Part shown: one piece after another, positions 1 to 8,199 of the stretch
Position numbering within the stretch: position 1 is the stretch's first letter
How the letters are laid out: each line of letters begins with the position of its first letter
DNA from: CAVDAL01 sp963606965
GTDB taxonomy: Bacteria; Actinomycetota; Coriobacteriia; Coriobacteriales; QAMH01
Direction of reading: 5' to 3'
NCBI GenBank assembly: GCA_963606965.1
Contig: CAVDAL010000105.1
Location: 1-31,357, forward strand
DNA: 31,357 bases
Translations under genes and position numbers: made by a program
Notes under the pieces: model-generated
Database searches by the model: none
Seen by the model: the letters and a program-made list of their open reading frames with translations, nothing else
What the model was told of the DNA's origin: nothing

Positions 1-328
1 CTGTAAAATAACCCTTTGCTTTTATTAGTTGCTGCATTAGCTGGTCGTCTTTTGAAACACCAAATTTTTCCAAAGCTTCAATAAAAACAAGAGTTTCGCC
101 TTCGCTTAAACGCAGGGTTTGAGTTTCTTCATCTGTGATGAGTGTGGCAGTATTTTGTGTAAGCTCAAGGCGAGTGTCAACAGAATCAAAGCAAAATACC
201 AAAATTTCAAGCGCGTCAAAAATATCTTCTTCGCTTGTGCCAAAAAGCTTTGCTATCTGCGGAATTGAAAGCCTTCCATTCGCTGTTAGCATGATTGAAA
301 GGGGAGCTATAAGATCATTTACACTCAT
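1..328 (-). CDS. WYL-family regulator, PafC-like, N-terminal part (cut by window edge)
   Basis: The reading frame is open from an ATG at 328 down to base 1, so only about 109 N-terminal residues are visible. The N-terminus has the shape of a helix-turn-helix of the WYL-regulator type: a stretch around residues 18-45 reads GRLSIPQIAKLFGTSEEDIF, followed by the conserved LRLSEGET segment near residue 82 seen in PafC-like proteins. The WYL domain itself would lie outside the window. The ATG overlaps the stop codon of the upstream WYL gene (ATGA), which implies translational coupling and joint action, as in actinobacterial PafB/PafC, a heterodimeric activator of DNA-damage genes. The order (PafB-like then PafC-like) also matches. 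The family assignment is fairly secure. The DNA-damage role is inferred from the pairing. Confidence 0.75.
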   Translation of the reverse strand, partial: MSVNDLIAPLSIMLTANGRLSIPQIAKLFGTSEEDIFDALEILVFCFDSVDTRLELTQNTATLITDEETQTLRLSEGETLVFIEALEKFGVSKDDQLMQQLIKAKGYFT

Positions 329-1314
329 AATGTTTGCTCCAATACTTTTTGCAAGCTTTGTTTGTATGCATCACGTGCGCTTTGTGGTTGCAGCGGCACA
401 ATGCCTGAGCCGTTTGCAATACACCAAGAAGCTAGATTATCTGCACTGTTGGCTTTAACAGTCCAAATACATGATTCATCATCAAGCTCTTCAAGAGAAC
501 CATATCTTTTTACAAGCCGCTTTGCTTTCCATGCAACATTTTGATCAAAGTGAATTTCTGCTTCAAATTCATCTTCTCCAATTTGGAATGGTAATTTAAT
601 CCAATCACTGACATTAAAATCTTGCGCTTCAAAGTCAGGATTTTTGCCGCTATTAAGCTCGCGTACTTTCTTCATTCTGTCAAATCTGAAGCAGCGCTGG
701 CCGCTGCGTTTTCTGTCAAAAGCAATCAAGTAAAAATATTTTTCGAGTGCATATGCGCCAAGTGGTTCAACTTCGCGCTTGCTTGAGGCGCCTTTTGCAT
801 CCATATATTCAAAGCTAATTATTTTATGCTTTGCAATTGCGCTAATTATTTTAGAAAAATCAGCATTCGCTTTGTTTGAAAGCGGGCTAGTATTTTTGTC
901 GAAAAATGGCAGCATGTCTGGCGCGTCAAGTTCATCGCTGATTTTGACTAAAGCCATGCGCAATTCATCTTTGAATAAATAGCTCGGATCTTCCAAAAGA
1001 GCGCAGCATGCATAACGCAAAAGCGATGCTTGCACGTCACTTAAGTTAAGCGGGATTGTATAACTTGCAGCAGCATCGACTGAATATCTGTCTTCATCAT
1101 CACACTTGATATAAAAGCCGCATTCTTCAAGCTCTTTTTTGTCGCGCATAAATTTGCGGCGCATCGTTTCTAAAGACTTTTTATATGTTGCAGAGTCTGT
1201 GTTTTCATCGACATTATATTCATGGAGCTCGCGGAAGATAGCCTCGCGGCTGACAGGAGCATGCTCTTTAATGAAGAGCAAAAGCTTCATTTGTCGTTCT
1301 GCACTGCTTGTCAT
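325..1314 (-). CDS. WYL-domain transcriptional regulator, PafB-like
   Basis: This is a 329-residue protein, the usual size for WYL regulators. Residues 1-75 form an HTH-like region (RQMKLLLFIKEHAPVSREAI, then a basic stretch with RRKFMRDKKELEECGF), typical of the DeoR/HTH_11 fold. The middle carries the WYL domain: after KREVEPLGAYALEKYF comes YLIAFDRKRSG, where the W-Y-L triplet is replaced by F-Y-L, and the downstream CFRFDRMKKV matches the conserved R-F-D-R motif. The C-terminal part (about 235-329) is a WCX-like extension. The start ATG at 1314 is preceded by GAGG five bases upstream. Its stop overlaps the start of the next WYL gene. WYL domains bind nucleic acid or nucleotide ligands. 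By analogy with PafBC the pair may respond to DNA damage, but the sequence alone does not show the target genes. Confidence 0.8.
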   Translation of the reverse strand: MTSSAERQMKLLLFIKEHAPVSREAIFRELHEYNVDENTDSATYKKSLETMRRKFMRDKKELEECGFYIKCDDEDRYSVDAAASYTIPLNLSDVQASLLRYACCALLEDPSYLFKDELRMALVKISDELDAPDMLPFFDKNTSPLSNKANADFSKIISAIAKHKIISFEYMDAKGASSKREVEPLGAYALEKYFYLIAFDRKRSGQRCFRFDRMKKVRELNSGKNPDFEAQDFNVSDWIKLPFQIGEDEFEAEIHFDQNVAWKAKRLVKRYGSLEELDDESCIWTVKANSADNLASWCIANGSGIVPLQPQSARDAYKQSLQKVLEQTL

Positions 1315-1729
1315 TTAAACCTCACTATATGCAAACTTCTGAGTAAAATTTAAAACAAAATTTGTATGTGATTACTATAGATAAATTTTGCTTAGTTTTG
1401 CCGACAAATTCTTTATAAACTTGGTGGCTTGCGGCATAAAATTTTGTTGTGAATTTTTAAAAGCAGGGTAAATGAGCTTATCTCCGATTTAAGAAATTTG
1501 AAAAAATACTAGCAAAAAGCTGTGGTATCATTTCGTGCCAAAAAAGTGGAGCTTTGCACATGTTTTGAATTGCAATTATTTTGATTAAGTCGCAAATGCT
1601 GCTTGGTGAAAAATGTAAGTTTGCAGTTTTTGGAATAGCTCTTTCCATTATGGAAAAGCCATTTAGCGATTGGGGAGTCTATACTCTGCACCGTCGTTTT
1701 AATTACATAAAAATTTTGCAGGGGGTACA
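1315..1729. other. 415-bp divergent intergenic region
   Basis: This AT-rich gap separates the minus-strand WYL operon from the plus-strand permease operon and must hold both promoters. On the minus strand a TATAGT lies just upstream of the WYL start but has no good -35. On the plus strand a TATACT at 1680-1685 is a possible -10, also without a clear -35. A short near-perfect palindrome lies at 1642-1656. Open frames here are short, lack ribosome binding sites and have no recognisable composition. Confidence 0.6.
1642..1656. promoter_or_regulatory. Palindromic operator candidate upstream of SLC13 permease
   Basis: TTTCCAT and ATGGAAA form 7-bp inverted arms around a single central T. The site sits about 25 bp upstream of a TATACT (1680-1685) that could serve as a -10 element for the permease gene starting at 1730, so a bound dimeric protein could contact RNA polymerase. 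The regulator is unknown. A palindrome this short and AT-rich could arise by chance. Confidence 0.3.
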
Positions 1730-3235
1730 ATGGTTTCGATTACAGGTAGTGAAGAAATCCAAGACTGGAAAAAGACTGCTATTAATGGAAGCAAGTTCAG
1801 CAGCCGAACTAGTGACAAAGACCATACCGCTAAGCGAATTATCAGTGTTGTTGTTGCAATAGCAATAATCGTCTTTTTTGAATTACTCCCTTCAACAGAA
1901 TCGCTTTCTCATGAAGGAGCAGTTTCAATTGGTGTCTTGCTCGCATGTGTTGTTATGTGGTTTTGCGGAACAATGCCACAAGGTGTTACTGGTCTTGTCG
2001 GCATCGTGCTTTTAGTTTTTCTTGGTGTTACTCCAGAACTTTCCGATGCGCTTTCAGGTTTTACATCCGGAACAACATGGTTTATCCTCTGCGTATTTTG
2101 CATGACAGCTATTATGCAGAAAACTTCGCTTGGTTTACGTTTAACTGCTGCGCTCGTCTCTTGGGCAGGCGCAAATTCGCGTAAACTTGTATTTGCGTTT
2201 ATGTGCGGTACAGCTATTGCTAGCTTTTTTATGACCGACACTGGCGCAGTTGTTTTGGGGATGTCGATGAGCCTTCCGCTTCTTAAGGCTATCGGCGCCA
2301 AGCCTGGTAAGTCAAACTTGGGCAAATGTTTGATGCTTGGTTCCGCGTTCTCTGGCGTTTTGGGTGGCTTCTCCATGCCATGTGGTCACTCGCTCAATAT
2401 TTTGGGCATAGGGATCATGGAATCCACTGTTAACGAAACTGTAAGCTTTTTAAGCTGGATGTGCGTTGGCATCCCCATTGTTATTGTTATGCTTCCAATT
2501 ACATGGTTCCTTTTAACAAAAGCATTCCCACCAGAATCATTAGAAGATAAAAAAGATATCGTATTGAGCCAATCTAAAGATTGCGGAAAGTGGGAAGTTC
2601 GCGATAAAAAAGCACTCTTCATTGTTGTTTTGCTCCCAGTTTTGTGGATTGCAAGCAATTGGATTAGCGCTTTAAATACAACACTTGTTGCAATGATTGG
2701 TTTAGCTCTGATGTTCTTCCCAGGCATGGACTTGATGCGCTGGAAGGACTTCCAAGACATCGCAGGATGGAATGTATTCTTGTTCTTTGGTAGCGTTATG
2801 TGCTTGGGCAATGCTGTTTCAAATTCTGGTGGTACAGATTTCATTGCTAACCTGTTCTTAAACAGTGGCGTTTTAAATATCCATCCATTCTTTGTTTTAT
2901 TGATTGTTGGCTTCTTGCTATATATCATTCACACACTTTGCCCAGTAGCTCCAGCACTTTGCATGCTCTTTTTGCCACCGCTGCTTATCTGGGCACAAGA
3001 GGCAGGAATTCCAACACTTGTTCCTGTATTTGTTATGGCATCAATCACAGCGGGTAGCTTCCTTGTTCCGCTGAACCCAACAATTGCTGTTACATATGAT
3101 CAAGGCTTTTATAAGTTTGGCGAAGTTGCAAAAGGTGGCTGGCTTGCAGCAATAATTTTTGTAACTGTAACAGTTTGCTGGTCATATTTAATTTGCGTAT
3201 GCTTTGGTTTGATTCAGTCAGTCCCGCTTGGTTAG
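1730..3235 (+). CDS. SLC13/DASS-family anion permease (first copy)
   Basis: This 501-residue polytopic membrane protein has about eleven hydrophobic segments, in the size range of the divalent-anion:sodium symporter family. A hydrophilic N-terminus of about 40 residues precedes the first span. Family-type features are the paired re-entrant regions: TDTG at residues 169-172 followed by a small-residue-rich helix, then GHSLNILG, and in the second half NAVSNSGG and SFLVPLNPT before a conserved GxxKxGEVAKGGW tail. Members import dicarboxylates, tricarboxylates, sulfate or related organic anions, usually with sodium. The substrate cannot be read here. The ATG follows an AGGGGG ribosome site. A paralogue lies 1.9 kb downstream, and the neighbouring molybdoenzyme suggests that the transported anion is an electron acceptor or catabolic substrate. 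Confidence 0.85.
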   Translation: MVSITGSEEIQDWKKTAINGSKFSSRTSDKDHTAKRIISVVVAIAIIVFFELLPSTESLSHEGAVSIGVLLACVVMWFCGTMPQGVTGLVGIVLLVFLGVTPELSDALSGFTSGTTWFILCVFCMTAIMQKTSLGLRLTAALVSWAGANSRKLVFAFMCGTAIASFFMTDTGAVVLGMSMSLPLLKAIGAKPGKSNLGKCLMLGSAFSGVLGGFSMPCGHSLNILGIGIMESTVNETVSFLSWMCVGIPIVIVMLPITWFLLTKAFPPESLEDKKDIVLSQSKDCGKWEVRDKKALFIVVLLPVLWIASNWISALNTTLVAMIGLALMFFPGMDLMRWKDFQDIAGWNVFLFFGSVMCLGNAVSNSGGTDFIANLFLNSGVLNIHPFFVLLIVGFLLYIIHTLCPVAPALCMLFLPPLLIWAQEAGIPTLVPVFVMASITAGSFLVPLNPTIAVTYDQGFYKFGEVAKGGWLAAIIFVTVTVCWSYLICVCFGLIQSVPLG

Positions 3236-3313
3236 TTTGATTAGTTTAAGCATTTGGCTAATACATGCAAGAATAGATTAATTGTCCACCATTAAAGATT
3301 AAGGAAGAAATAA

Positions 3314-3586
3314 ATGAGTTCACAGGGATTAACAGTAATTGCAATTGCAGCTTTAATTGCGCTGATGGTTTTGAGTTACTTCCGCACAAGGAATAAGCCT
3401 CAAGACAAAGAAGATAACGCACCAACAATTAAAGAAACAATTTCACAGACAAGGGAATACCTTGGACTTTCAGAAGATAAAACATCTAGCCGTGTGGCTA
3501 CGGCGTTTGACATGGCGCCGGCAAAATTGGTTTCAGATATGAGCAAACCTGCAAAAAATGCTCGTTCTAGAAAAAAGAAAAAGTAA
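3314..3586 (+). CDS. Small single-span membrane protein between two SLC13 permeases
   Basis: This 90-residue protein is not recognised. Residues 6-23 are strongly hydrophobic (TVIAIAALIALMVLSYF) and form one membrane span near the N-terminus. The rest is hydrophilic, predicted helical around residues 40-55, and ends in a basic tail, RSRKKKK, so the C-terminal part should face the cytoplasm. The ATG is preceded by AAGGAAG with good spacing. The gene is 78 bp downstream of the first SLC13 permease and 40 bp upstream of the second, all on one strand, which points to co-transcription. It could be an accessory or regulatory subunit of either transporter. This is inferred only from position. Coding is supported by the ribosome site and the clean hydrophobic/hydrophilic partition. 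Confidence 0.7.
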   Translation: MSSQGLTVIAIAALIALMVLSYFRTRNKPQDKEDNAPTIKETISQTREYLGLSEDKTSSRVATAFDMAPAKLVSDMSKPAKNARSRKKKK

Positions 3587-3626
3587 GTTGTAAGTTTAGT
3601 GTCCATTAAGTTATTGGAGGAAAGTA

Positions 3627-5063
3627 ATGGAAAAAGTGGCTGAAAATACAGCTAAGCCAAAAAAGAAGGGCTTTGTAAAGCGCTTAATTGGCTTTATCTT
3701 GGGTGTAGTTGTCCTTATTGTTGCCAACGTTTTGCCAGCAACAGGTGAACTCACACATGAAGGCATCATGGCATTAGGCATTTTGTTATTCGCTATTATC
3801 TTTTGGTTCTGTGACACGCTGCCAGCAGGCGTTACAGGCTTGTTAGGTGCAATTTTGCTGGCTGTTTTTGGGGTTGTTGAAGACTTTGCAACAGCATGGA
3901 GCGGCTTTACAGCTTCAACTGTTTGGTTCATCTTCGGCATCTTTGTTATGACAGCTTTGATGATCAAAACATCACTTGGCCGCCGTCTTGTAAGCGCTCT
4001 TGTTTCAAAGGCTGGCACAAAAGCTAAGTCTGTTGTTTTGGCATATATGATTGCTACAGCAATTGTTTCAATGTTCATGACAGACACAGGCGCTGTTGCT
4101 GTTGGCATGTCTTTGGCATTGCCATTCCTTAATGCAATTAATGCAAAGGAAAAGAAGAAGAATCTTGGCCGCTGCTTAGCAATTGGTATTGCATCTGCAG
4201 CTATCATTGGTGGCTTCATTACACCATTTGGTCATTCACTCAATATTTTATGCGCTGGCCTTTTGACAAGCACATATGGCTTAACAATTAGCTTCTTCCA
4301 GTGGTTTGTTCCAGGTCTCATCATTGCAGTTATCATGATTCCTGCTTTGTGGATTGTTATCTGCAAAGTATTCCCACCAGAAGCTTTGACTGAAGAAGAA
4401 GCACAATTCATCGTTGCAAAAGATGATTCAAAGATGGACGCACGCGACATCAAAGCTCTTGTTTATATGATTGTTTTGGTTGCTGGCTTCATTTGTGGCA
4501 ACTGGATCACAATTCTTTCAAATGTAAACGTCATCATGATTATGTTGGCTGTTGCATTCTTGCCAGGTGTTGACTTGCTTACATGGAAAGACTTCCAAGA
4601 AGCAGAAGGCTGGGGCGTTGTATTGATGGTTGGTGGCGTTATGTGCATGGCAAATGCTGCTTCAAGCACAGGCGCTGCAGCATACATGGTTAACCTCTTC
4701 TTGAACTGCGGCATTATGAACTTGCCAATCTTGCTTTCTCTTATCCTTATTATGGCTGTTGCATATCTTATTCACACATTTGTACCAGCTGCTCCTGCAC
4801 TTTGCGCACTCTTTGTGCCACCAGTCATGGGTCTTTGCGTATCAGCTGGAATTTCTCCAGCAATCTTTGCAATGCTTATGGGCTCAGTTACAGCAGGTAG
4901 CTTCTTGATGCCATTCAGCCCACCGATGATGGTTTCTTACTCTGAAGGTTATTACACAACAACAGAGCTTGCAAAATCTGGTTGGCTCACATCAATTATC
5001 TATGTTTTGGTTGAAGTTTTGGTTCTTTACTTTATTGGTGGTTTGCTCTTGCCACTCGCATAA
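3627..5063 (+). CDS. SLC13/DASS-family anion permease (second copy)
   Basis: This 478-residue protein is clearly a full-length paralogue of the permease at 1730-3235. It shares the opening LPxTxxLxHEG segment, WFC-TxPxGVTGLxG, MTDTGAV (here residues 151-157), GHSLNIL, the FPPExL junction in the central loop, DLxxWKDFQ and the AGSFLxP terminal hairpin region. About eleven membrane spans are expected. The N-terminus is basic (KPKKKGFVKRL) and the protein lacks the longer N-terminal extension of the first copy. A strong GGAGG ribosome site lies seven bases before the ATG. Two such permeases side by side may differ in substrate or direction (for example substrate in, product out). That is a hypothesis. 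The gene is followed at once by a terminator, so the permease operon ends here. Confidence 0.85.
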   Translation: MEKVAENTAKPKKKGFVKRLIGFILGVVVLIVANVLPATGELTHEGIMALGILLFAIIFWFCDTLPAGVTGLLGAILLAVFGVVEDFATAWSGFTASTVWFIFGIFVMTALMIKTSLGRRLVSALVSKAGTKAKSVVLAYMIATAIVSMFMTDTGAVAVGMSLALPFLNAINAKEKKKNLGRCLAIGIASAAIIGGFITPFGHSLNILCAGLLTSTYGLTISFFQWFVPGLIIAVIMIPALWIVICKVFPPEALTEEEAQFIVAKDDSKMDARDIKALVYMIVLVAGFICGNWITILSNVNVIMIMLAVAFLPGVDLLTWKDFQEAEGWGVVLMVGGVMCMANAASSTGAAAYMVNLFLNCGIMNLPILLSLILIMAVAYLIHTFVPAAPALCALFVPPVMGLCVSAGISPAIFAMLMGSVTAGSFLMPFSPPMMVSYSEGYYTTTELAKSGWLTSIIYVLVEVLVLYFIGGLLLPLA

Positions 5064-5086
5064 ATTCAACTCAAAATGCATGAATT

Positions 5087-5116
5087 ATGCCCGTCTTTTT
5101 AAGGCGGGCATTTTTT
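5087..5116 (+). terminator. Rho-independent terminator of the permease operon
   Basis: A 9-bp stem (ATGCCCGTC / GGCGGGCAT with one G-T wobble), a 7-base loop and a run of six T residues end 53 bp after the second permease. It separates permease transcription from the molybdoenzyme gene downstream. Confidence 0.85.
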
Positions 5117-5159
5117 GTGAATTCCGTTTTAGAATAAGGCTTTCCTTAGATGACACACC

Positions 5160-5189
5160 TTGTGCACTCCTTTGCCTTTATTCTATATG
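5160..5189 (+). promoter_or_regulatory. Candidate promoter of the molybdoenzyme operon
   Basis: TTGTGC (5160-5165) and TATATG (5184-5189) are separated by 18 bp and each match four of six consensus bases. They lie between the permease terminator and the molybdoenzyme start, where a promoter is needed. Transcription would give a leader of about 85 bases that includes a tandem 12-bp repeat. The match is moderate and not verified. Confidence 0.4.
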
Positions 5190-5225
5190 TGCAGGTTAAT
5201 TTCATATTTGAAAATAAGAAATGAA

Positions 5226-5249
5226 TTAGTAAGAACGTTAGTAAGAACG
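5226..5249 (+). repeat. Exact tandem 12-bp duplication in the molybdoenzyme leader
   Basis: The 12-mer TTAGTAAGAACG occurs twice head to tail with no spacer, about 35 bp before the molybdoenzyme start codon and probably inside its transcript. A tandem site one helical turn apart could bind a regulator in register. It could also be a slippage product. Confidence 0.8.
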
Positions 5250-5281
5250 AAGAAGAAGAGACAAAAAGAGAGGAGAAAGTC

Positions 5282-7768
5282 ATGGCAGAGTTTAAAGACG
5301 TATCTCATGAAAGGCATGAAGGCGAAAAAATTGGCAGGCCTGACAAGTATGAGTATGTTGAACACGACAAACCGTGGCGTTATCAAGAAGGTGAATATAC
5401 GGTAACTAGAGGCAGTGCTTGGTCTGGTCCTGGTTGCCACCTTGGATGCGGTGTTTTGCTTTATACCGATAAAGAGGGCAAATTGGTTAAGGTTGAAGGC
5501 GATCCAGATAACCCGTTTAACAAAGGCAGACTCTGCGTGAGATGCCTTGACTTGATGGAATCTGTTTACAGCCCAGAGCGTGTTTTATATCCAATGGTTC
5601 GTGACCCTAAAGATCGTGGTAAGGATGCATGGACACGCGTAACTTGGGATGAAGCATACGATTTGATCGCGGAAAAGTTCTTAGGCTACAAAGAGGAATT
5701 TGGCGCACAGTCTGTCATCTTCCTTAAGGGTACTGGCCGCGACATCGCTCCATGGATTAGTCACTTGGCATGGTCATTTGGCAGCCCAAATGTTGTTTTT
5801 GCTCTTTCTGGTTGTGCTTGCTTTGTTCCACGTATTGCAAGTTCTATGTGCACAAGCGGTTCATTTTGGGTAGGCGACTATTCACAACAGTTCAAGAATC
5901 GTTATGACGACCCACGTTGGAAGGTTCCTGAATGCATCGTTTTGTGGGGCAACAACCCAGTTATTTCAAACTCTGATGGTCTTTATGGTCACTGGGTAGT
6001 TGACTGCATGAAACGCGGATCAAAGATTATTTCTGTTGACCCTAAGATGACATGGCTCGGCAGCAAGGCTGAAGTTTTCTTACAGCTTCGTCCTGGTACA
6101 GATGCTGCTTTGGCTTTGGGCATCTTGCGCGTAATGATTGAAGAAGAAATTTACGACAAAGAATTCGTTGACATGTGGTGTTATGGCTTTGATCAGCTCC
6201 GTGAAGCTGCAAGTGCATACACTCCAGAATATACTTCAAGCATTTGCTGGGTTGACCCAGAAAAGATTGTTCAAGCTGCAAGAATGATTGCAAATGCAGA
6301 TGGCATGGTTATGCAATGGGGCGTTGCTGTTGATATGTGCAAAGAAGCAACACCTTCTTGCCAGGCAATTTCTGCAATCTTCCAGATTACAGGCAACGTT
6401 GACAATCCAGGCGGCATGATTTCTCCTCCGTCAATTCTTCCTTATTATGCAGGCTGGGGCGGTGAAAATCTTCCTGATGAACAGAAAGAAAAGCGCCTTG
6501 GTATTCATAAATATCCTTTGTATCGTTATGGCTTTAAGAACTCTTCAACTGACGTTACAATTGAATGCTTGGAAACTGGCAAGGATGAAAATGGGAATGA
6601 TTATCCTTTGAAGGGTGGTTGGTTCCAGACTACAAACCCACTCATCAATTCTTCGCCAGATACAAGACGTACATATCATGCTTTGAACAAGCTTGAGTTT
6701 ATTGTTAGCGTTGATATGTATATGACTCCAACAGTTCAAGCTTTGGCAGATGTCTTCTTGCCAGCATGTACTTTTGCAGAACGTAATGGCATCCGTATTG
6801 GTGACGGTGTTCAGCGTGGTGAAACAATCAACAAGGCTGTTCAACGCGGTGAAGCAAAGTCAGACATGGTTATTAACATGGAAATTGGCTGGCGCATTTG
6901 CCCAGAGTTCTATCCATGGAAGACCGAAGAAGACATGTTTAGCCACATCCTTGAAGGCATGGATATGACATTTGAAGAGCTCCGTGAAGCTGCTCCAACA
7001 TATCTTGACTTTGAATATTACAAATATAAGACTGGTGGCTTGCGCGAAGATGGACAGATCGGCTTCCAGACAGCAACAGGTCGTATCGAACTTTGGTCAA
7101 CATATTTCAACCAGATCGGTATTGACTGTGTTCCAAGCTATGATGAGGTTACACCTGGTCCTTTGGCTGACCCAGAATTGTATAAAGAATACCCGATGAT
7201 TCTTACAACTGGTGCTCGCAACTGGAGCTTGTTCCATTCAGAACACCGTCAGATTCCAAAGCTTCGTGCTTTAAGACCTGACCCAGGTTTGGAAATCAAC
7301 CCAGAAGCTGCTGCTAAATATGGCATTGCAGAAGGCGATTGGGTATGGGTTGAAAATCCAAAGGGTCGCGCAAAGCGTCGCGTAATCTTTAATGAAGGCC
7401 TTGACCCACGTTATTGTTCTACTGACCATGGTTGGTGGATGCCTGAACAGGCTAAATATGAAGAAGGCGGCTTCAGCGGCATGTGGGATTACAACATTAA
7501 CCAGCTGCTTTCATTCGACCCAGGCAGATCAGGCTTTGGTTCTAACTACAAGACTGTTTTGTGCAAGCTTTATAAGTGCGAAGAAGGCGACCACAATAGC
7601 GAATTTGAACCATTGGGCGTTGCTAAAGGCGAAGGCGTTACAAATGTCCCAAGTAATGATGGTCAAACAGTAACTACTGGCAAAGTTGTATATGAAGATC
7701 AAGACGTCTTGATTGTTCGCCATGGCAACGCTGCACAAGTTGTATCTGACTACAAGGTAGGAGAATAA
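5282..7768 (+). CDS. Molybdopterin oxidoreductase, catalytic subunit (DMSO-reductase family, cytosolic)
   Basis: This 828-residue enzyme has the domain order of the DMSO-reductase family. An Fe-S segment covers residues 50-90 (GCHLGCG, then GRLCVRC), followed by the molybdopterin core from about residue 95, and the C-terminal dinucleotide-binding domain from about 640 (LTTGARNWSLFHSEHRQ; later HGWWMPE). The SGCAC at residues 176-180 sits where the protein ligand to Mo is usually found, so C178 or C180 is the likely ligand. There is no twin-arginine signal and no membrane anchor gene, so it should act in the cytoplasm with the small Fe-S protein encoded 2 bp downstream. This resembles, from memory, pyrogallol transhydroxylase and the soluble catechol dehydroxylases of Eggerthellaceae. 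The substrate is unknown. The Fe-S ligand pattern is unusual: CxxxC with no third Cys, then CxxC. A GAGGAG ribosome site supports the start. Confidence 0.85.
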   Translation: MAEFKDVSHERHEGEKIGRPDKYEYVEHDKPWRYQEGEYTVTRGSAWSGPGCHLGCGVLLYTDKEGKLVKVEGDPDNPFNKGRLCVRCLDLMESVYSPERVLYPMVRDPKDRGKDAWTRVTWDEAYDLIAEKFLGYKEEFGAQSVIFLKGTGRDIAPWISHLAWSFGSPNVVFALSGCACFVPRIASSMCTSGSFWVGDYSQQFKNRYDDPRWKVPECIVLWGNNPVISNSDGLYGHWVVDCMKRGSKIISVDPKMTWLGSKAEVFLQLRPGTDAALALGILRVMIEEEIYDKEFVDMWCYGFDQLREAASAYTPEYTSSICWVDPEKIVQAARMIANADGMVMQWGVAVDMCKEATPSCQAISAIFQITGNVDNPGGMISPPSILPYYAGWGGENLPDEQKEKRLGIHKYPLYRYGFKNSSTDVTIECLETGKDENGNDYPLKGGWFQTTNPLINSSPDTRRTYHALNKLEFIVSVDMYMTPTVQALADVFLPACTFAERNGIRIGDGVQRGETINKAVQRGEAKSDMVINMEIGWRICPEFYPWKTEEDMFSHILEGMDMTFEELREAAPTYLDFEYYKYKTGGLREDGQIGFQTATGRIELWSTYFNQIGIDCVPSYDEVTPGPLADPELYKEYPMILTTGARNWSLFHSEHRQIPKLRALRPDPGLEINPEAAAKYGIAEGDWVWVENPKGRAKRRVIFNEGLDPRYCSTDHGWWMPEQAKYEEGGFSGMWDYNINQLLSFDPGRSGFGSNYKTVLCKLYKCEEGDHNSEFEPLGVAKGEGVTNVPSNDGQTVTTGKVVYEDQDVLIVRHGNAAQVVSDYKVGE

Positions 7769-7770
7769 AA

Positions 7771-8118
7771 ATGGCTAAGGGGATTTTGGTAGATTATGAA
7801 TGGTGTTCAGGCTGCCATACATGTGAAATGGCTTGTACAGTCGAGCTTTCACATACAGACTATCCTGAAAATCATTGCGGTGTGAAGATTCATCACGAGG
7901 GTTTATTCCAGATTTCGGAAGATAAATGGAATGATATTTACATGCCAATTTTCAATGATTTATGCGATGTATGTGTTCAGCGTCTTGAAAATGGCGAACC
8001 TGAACCATCATGCGTAAAACATTGCCAGGCTCATTGCTTGACTTATGGTGAAGTTGAAGATCTGGCAAAGAAATTATCAGAAAAAGCAAAACAAACTCTA
8101 TATTGCTTAGAGGCTTAG
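7771..8118 (+). CDS. Small [4Fe-4S] electron-transfer subunit of the molybdoenzyme
   Basis: This 115-residue protein carries two cysteine groups. The first is CxxCxxCxxxC at residues 12, 15, 18 and 22. The second is C65-xx-C68, then C81-xxx-C85, with an extra C89, in a YLP-CxxC...CVxxC-like setting. This fits two [4Fe-4S] clusters, half the complement of the usual DmsB/NrfC-type four-cluster subunit, so it is a minimal version. It starts 2 bp after the stop of the catalytic subunit, with its ribosome site (AGGAGA) inside that gene, so the two are translationally coupled and should form one complex. It probably passes electrons from a cytosolic donor to the Mo site. The second motif reads HCQAHC where many relatives have HCP, a small deviation. 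No signal peptide is present, which matches the cytosolic catalytic subunit. Confidence 0.85.
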   Translation: MAKGILVDYEWCSGCHTCEMACTVELSHTDYPENHCGVKIHHEGLFQISEDKWNDIYMPIFNDLCDVCVQRLENGEPEPSCVKHCQAHCLTYGEVEDLAKKLSEKAKQTLYCLEA

Positions 8119-8134
8119 GTATGTGTATGGCTTG

Positions 8135-8162
8135 CAAGGGAATGTCTTTTGGCATTCCCTTG
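8135..8162 (+). other. Intercistronic hairpin after the Fe-S subunit
   Basis: A perfect 10-bp inverted repeat, CAAGGGAATG and CATTCCCTTG, encloses an 8-base loop. No T run follows, so it is not a standard terminator. It lies 17 bp after the Fe-S gene and 38 bp before the zinc-ribbon gene and could stabilise the upstream mRNA or damp read-through. The strand is assigned by the flanking genes. Confidence 0.6.
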
Positions 8163-8199
8163 AACAGGCCAAATTTATATGAATGAAAGGATGAGGCAG

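Noticed and set aside
1581..1862. Open frame overlapping the start of the first permease
   Set aside because: No ribosome site, no recognisable composition, and its 3' half overlaps the well-supported permease in another frame.
3611..4219. Long minus-strand frames opposite the permeases and surface proteins
   Set aside because: They are antisense shadows of strongly coding plus-strand genes and lack ribosome sites or family-like composition.
5160..5405. Open frame running through the leader into the molybdoenzyme
   Set aside because: It crosses the candidate promoter, the repeat and the strong ribosome site of the molybdoenzyme, and its coding part is a frame shadow.
8121..8186. 21-residue ORF starting MCMACKG after the Fe-S subunit
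   Set aside because: It has no ribosome site and mostly encodes the perfect hairpin at 8135-8162, which better explains the sequence.
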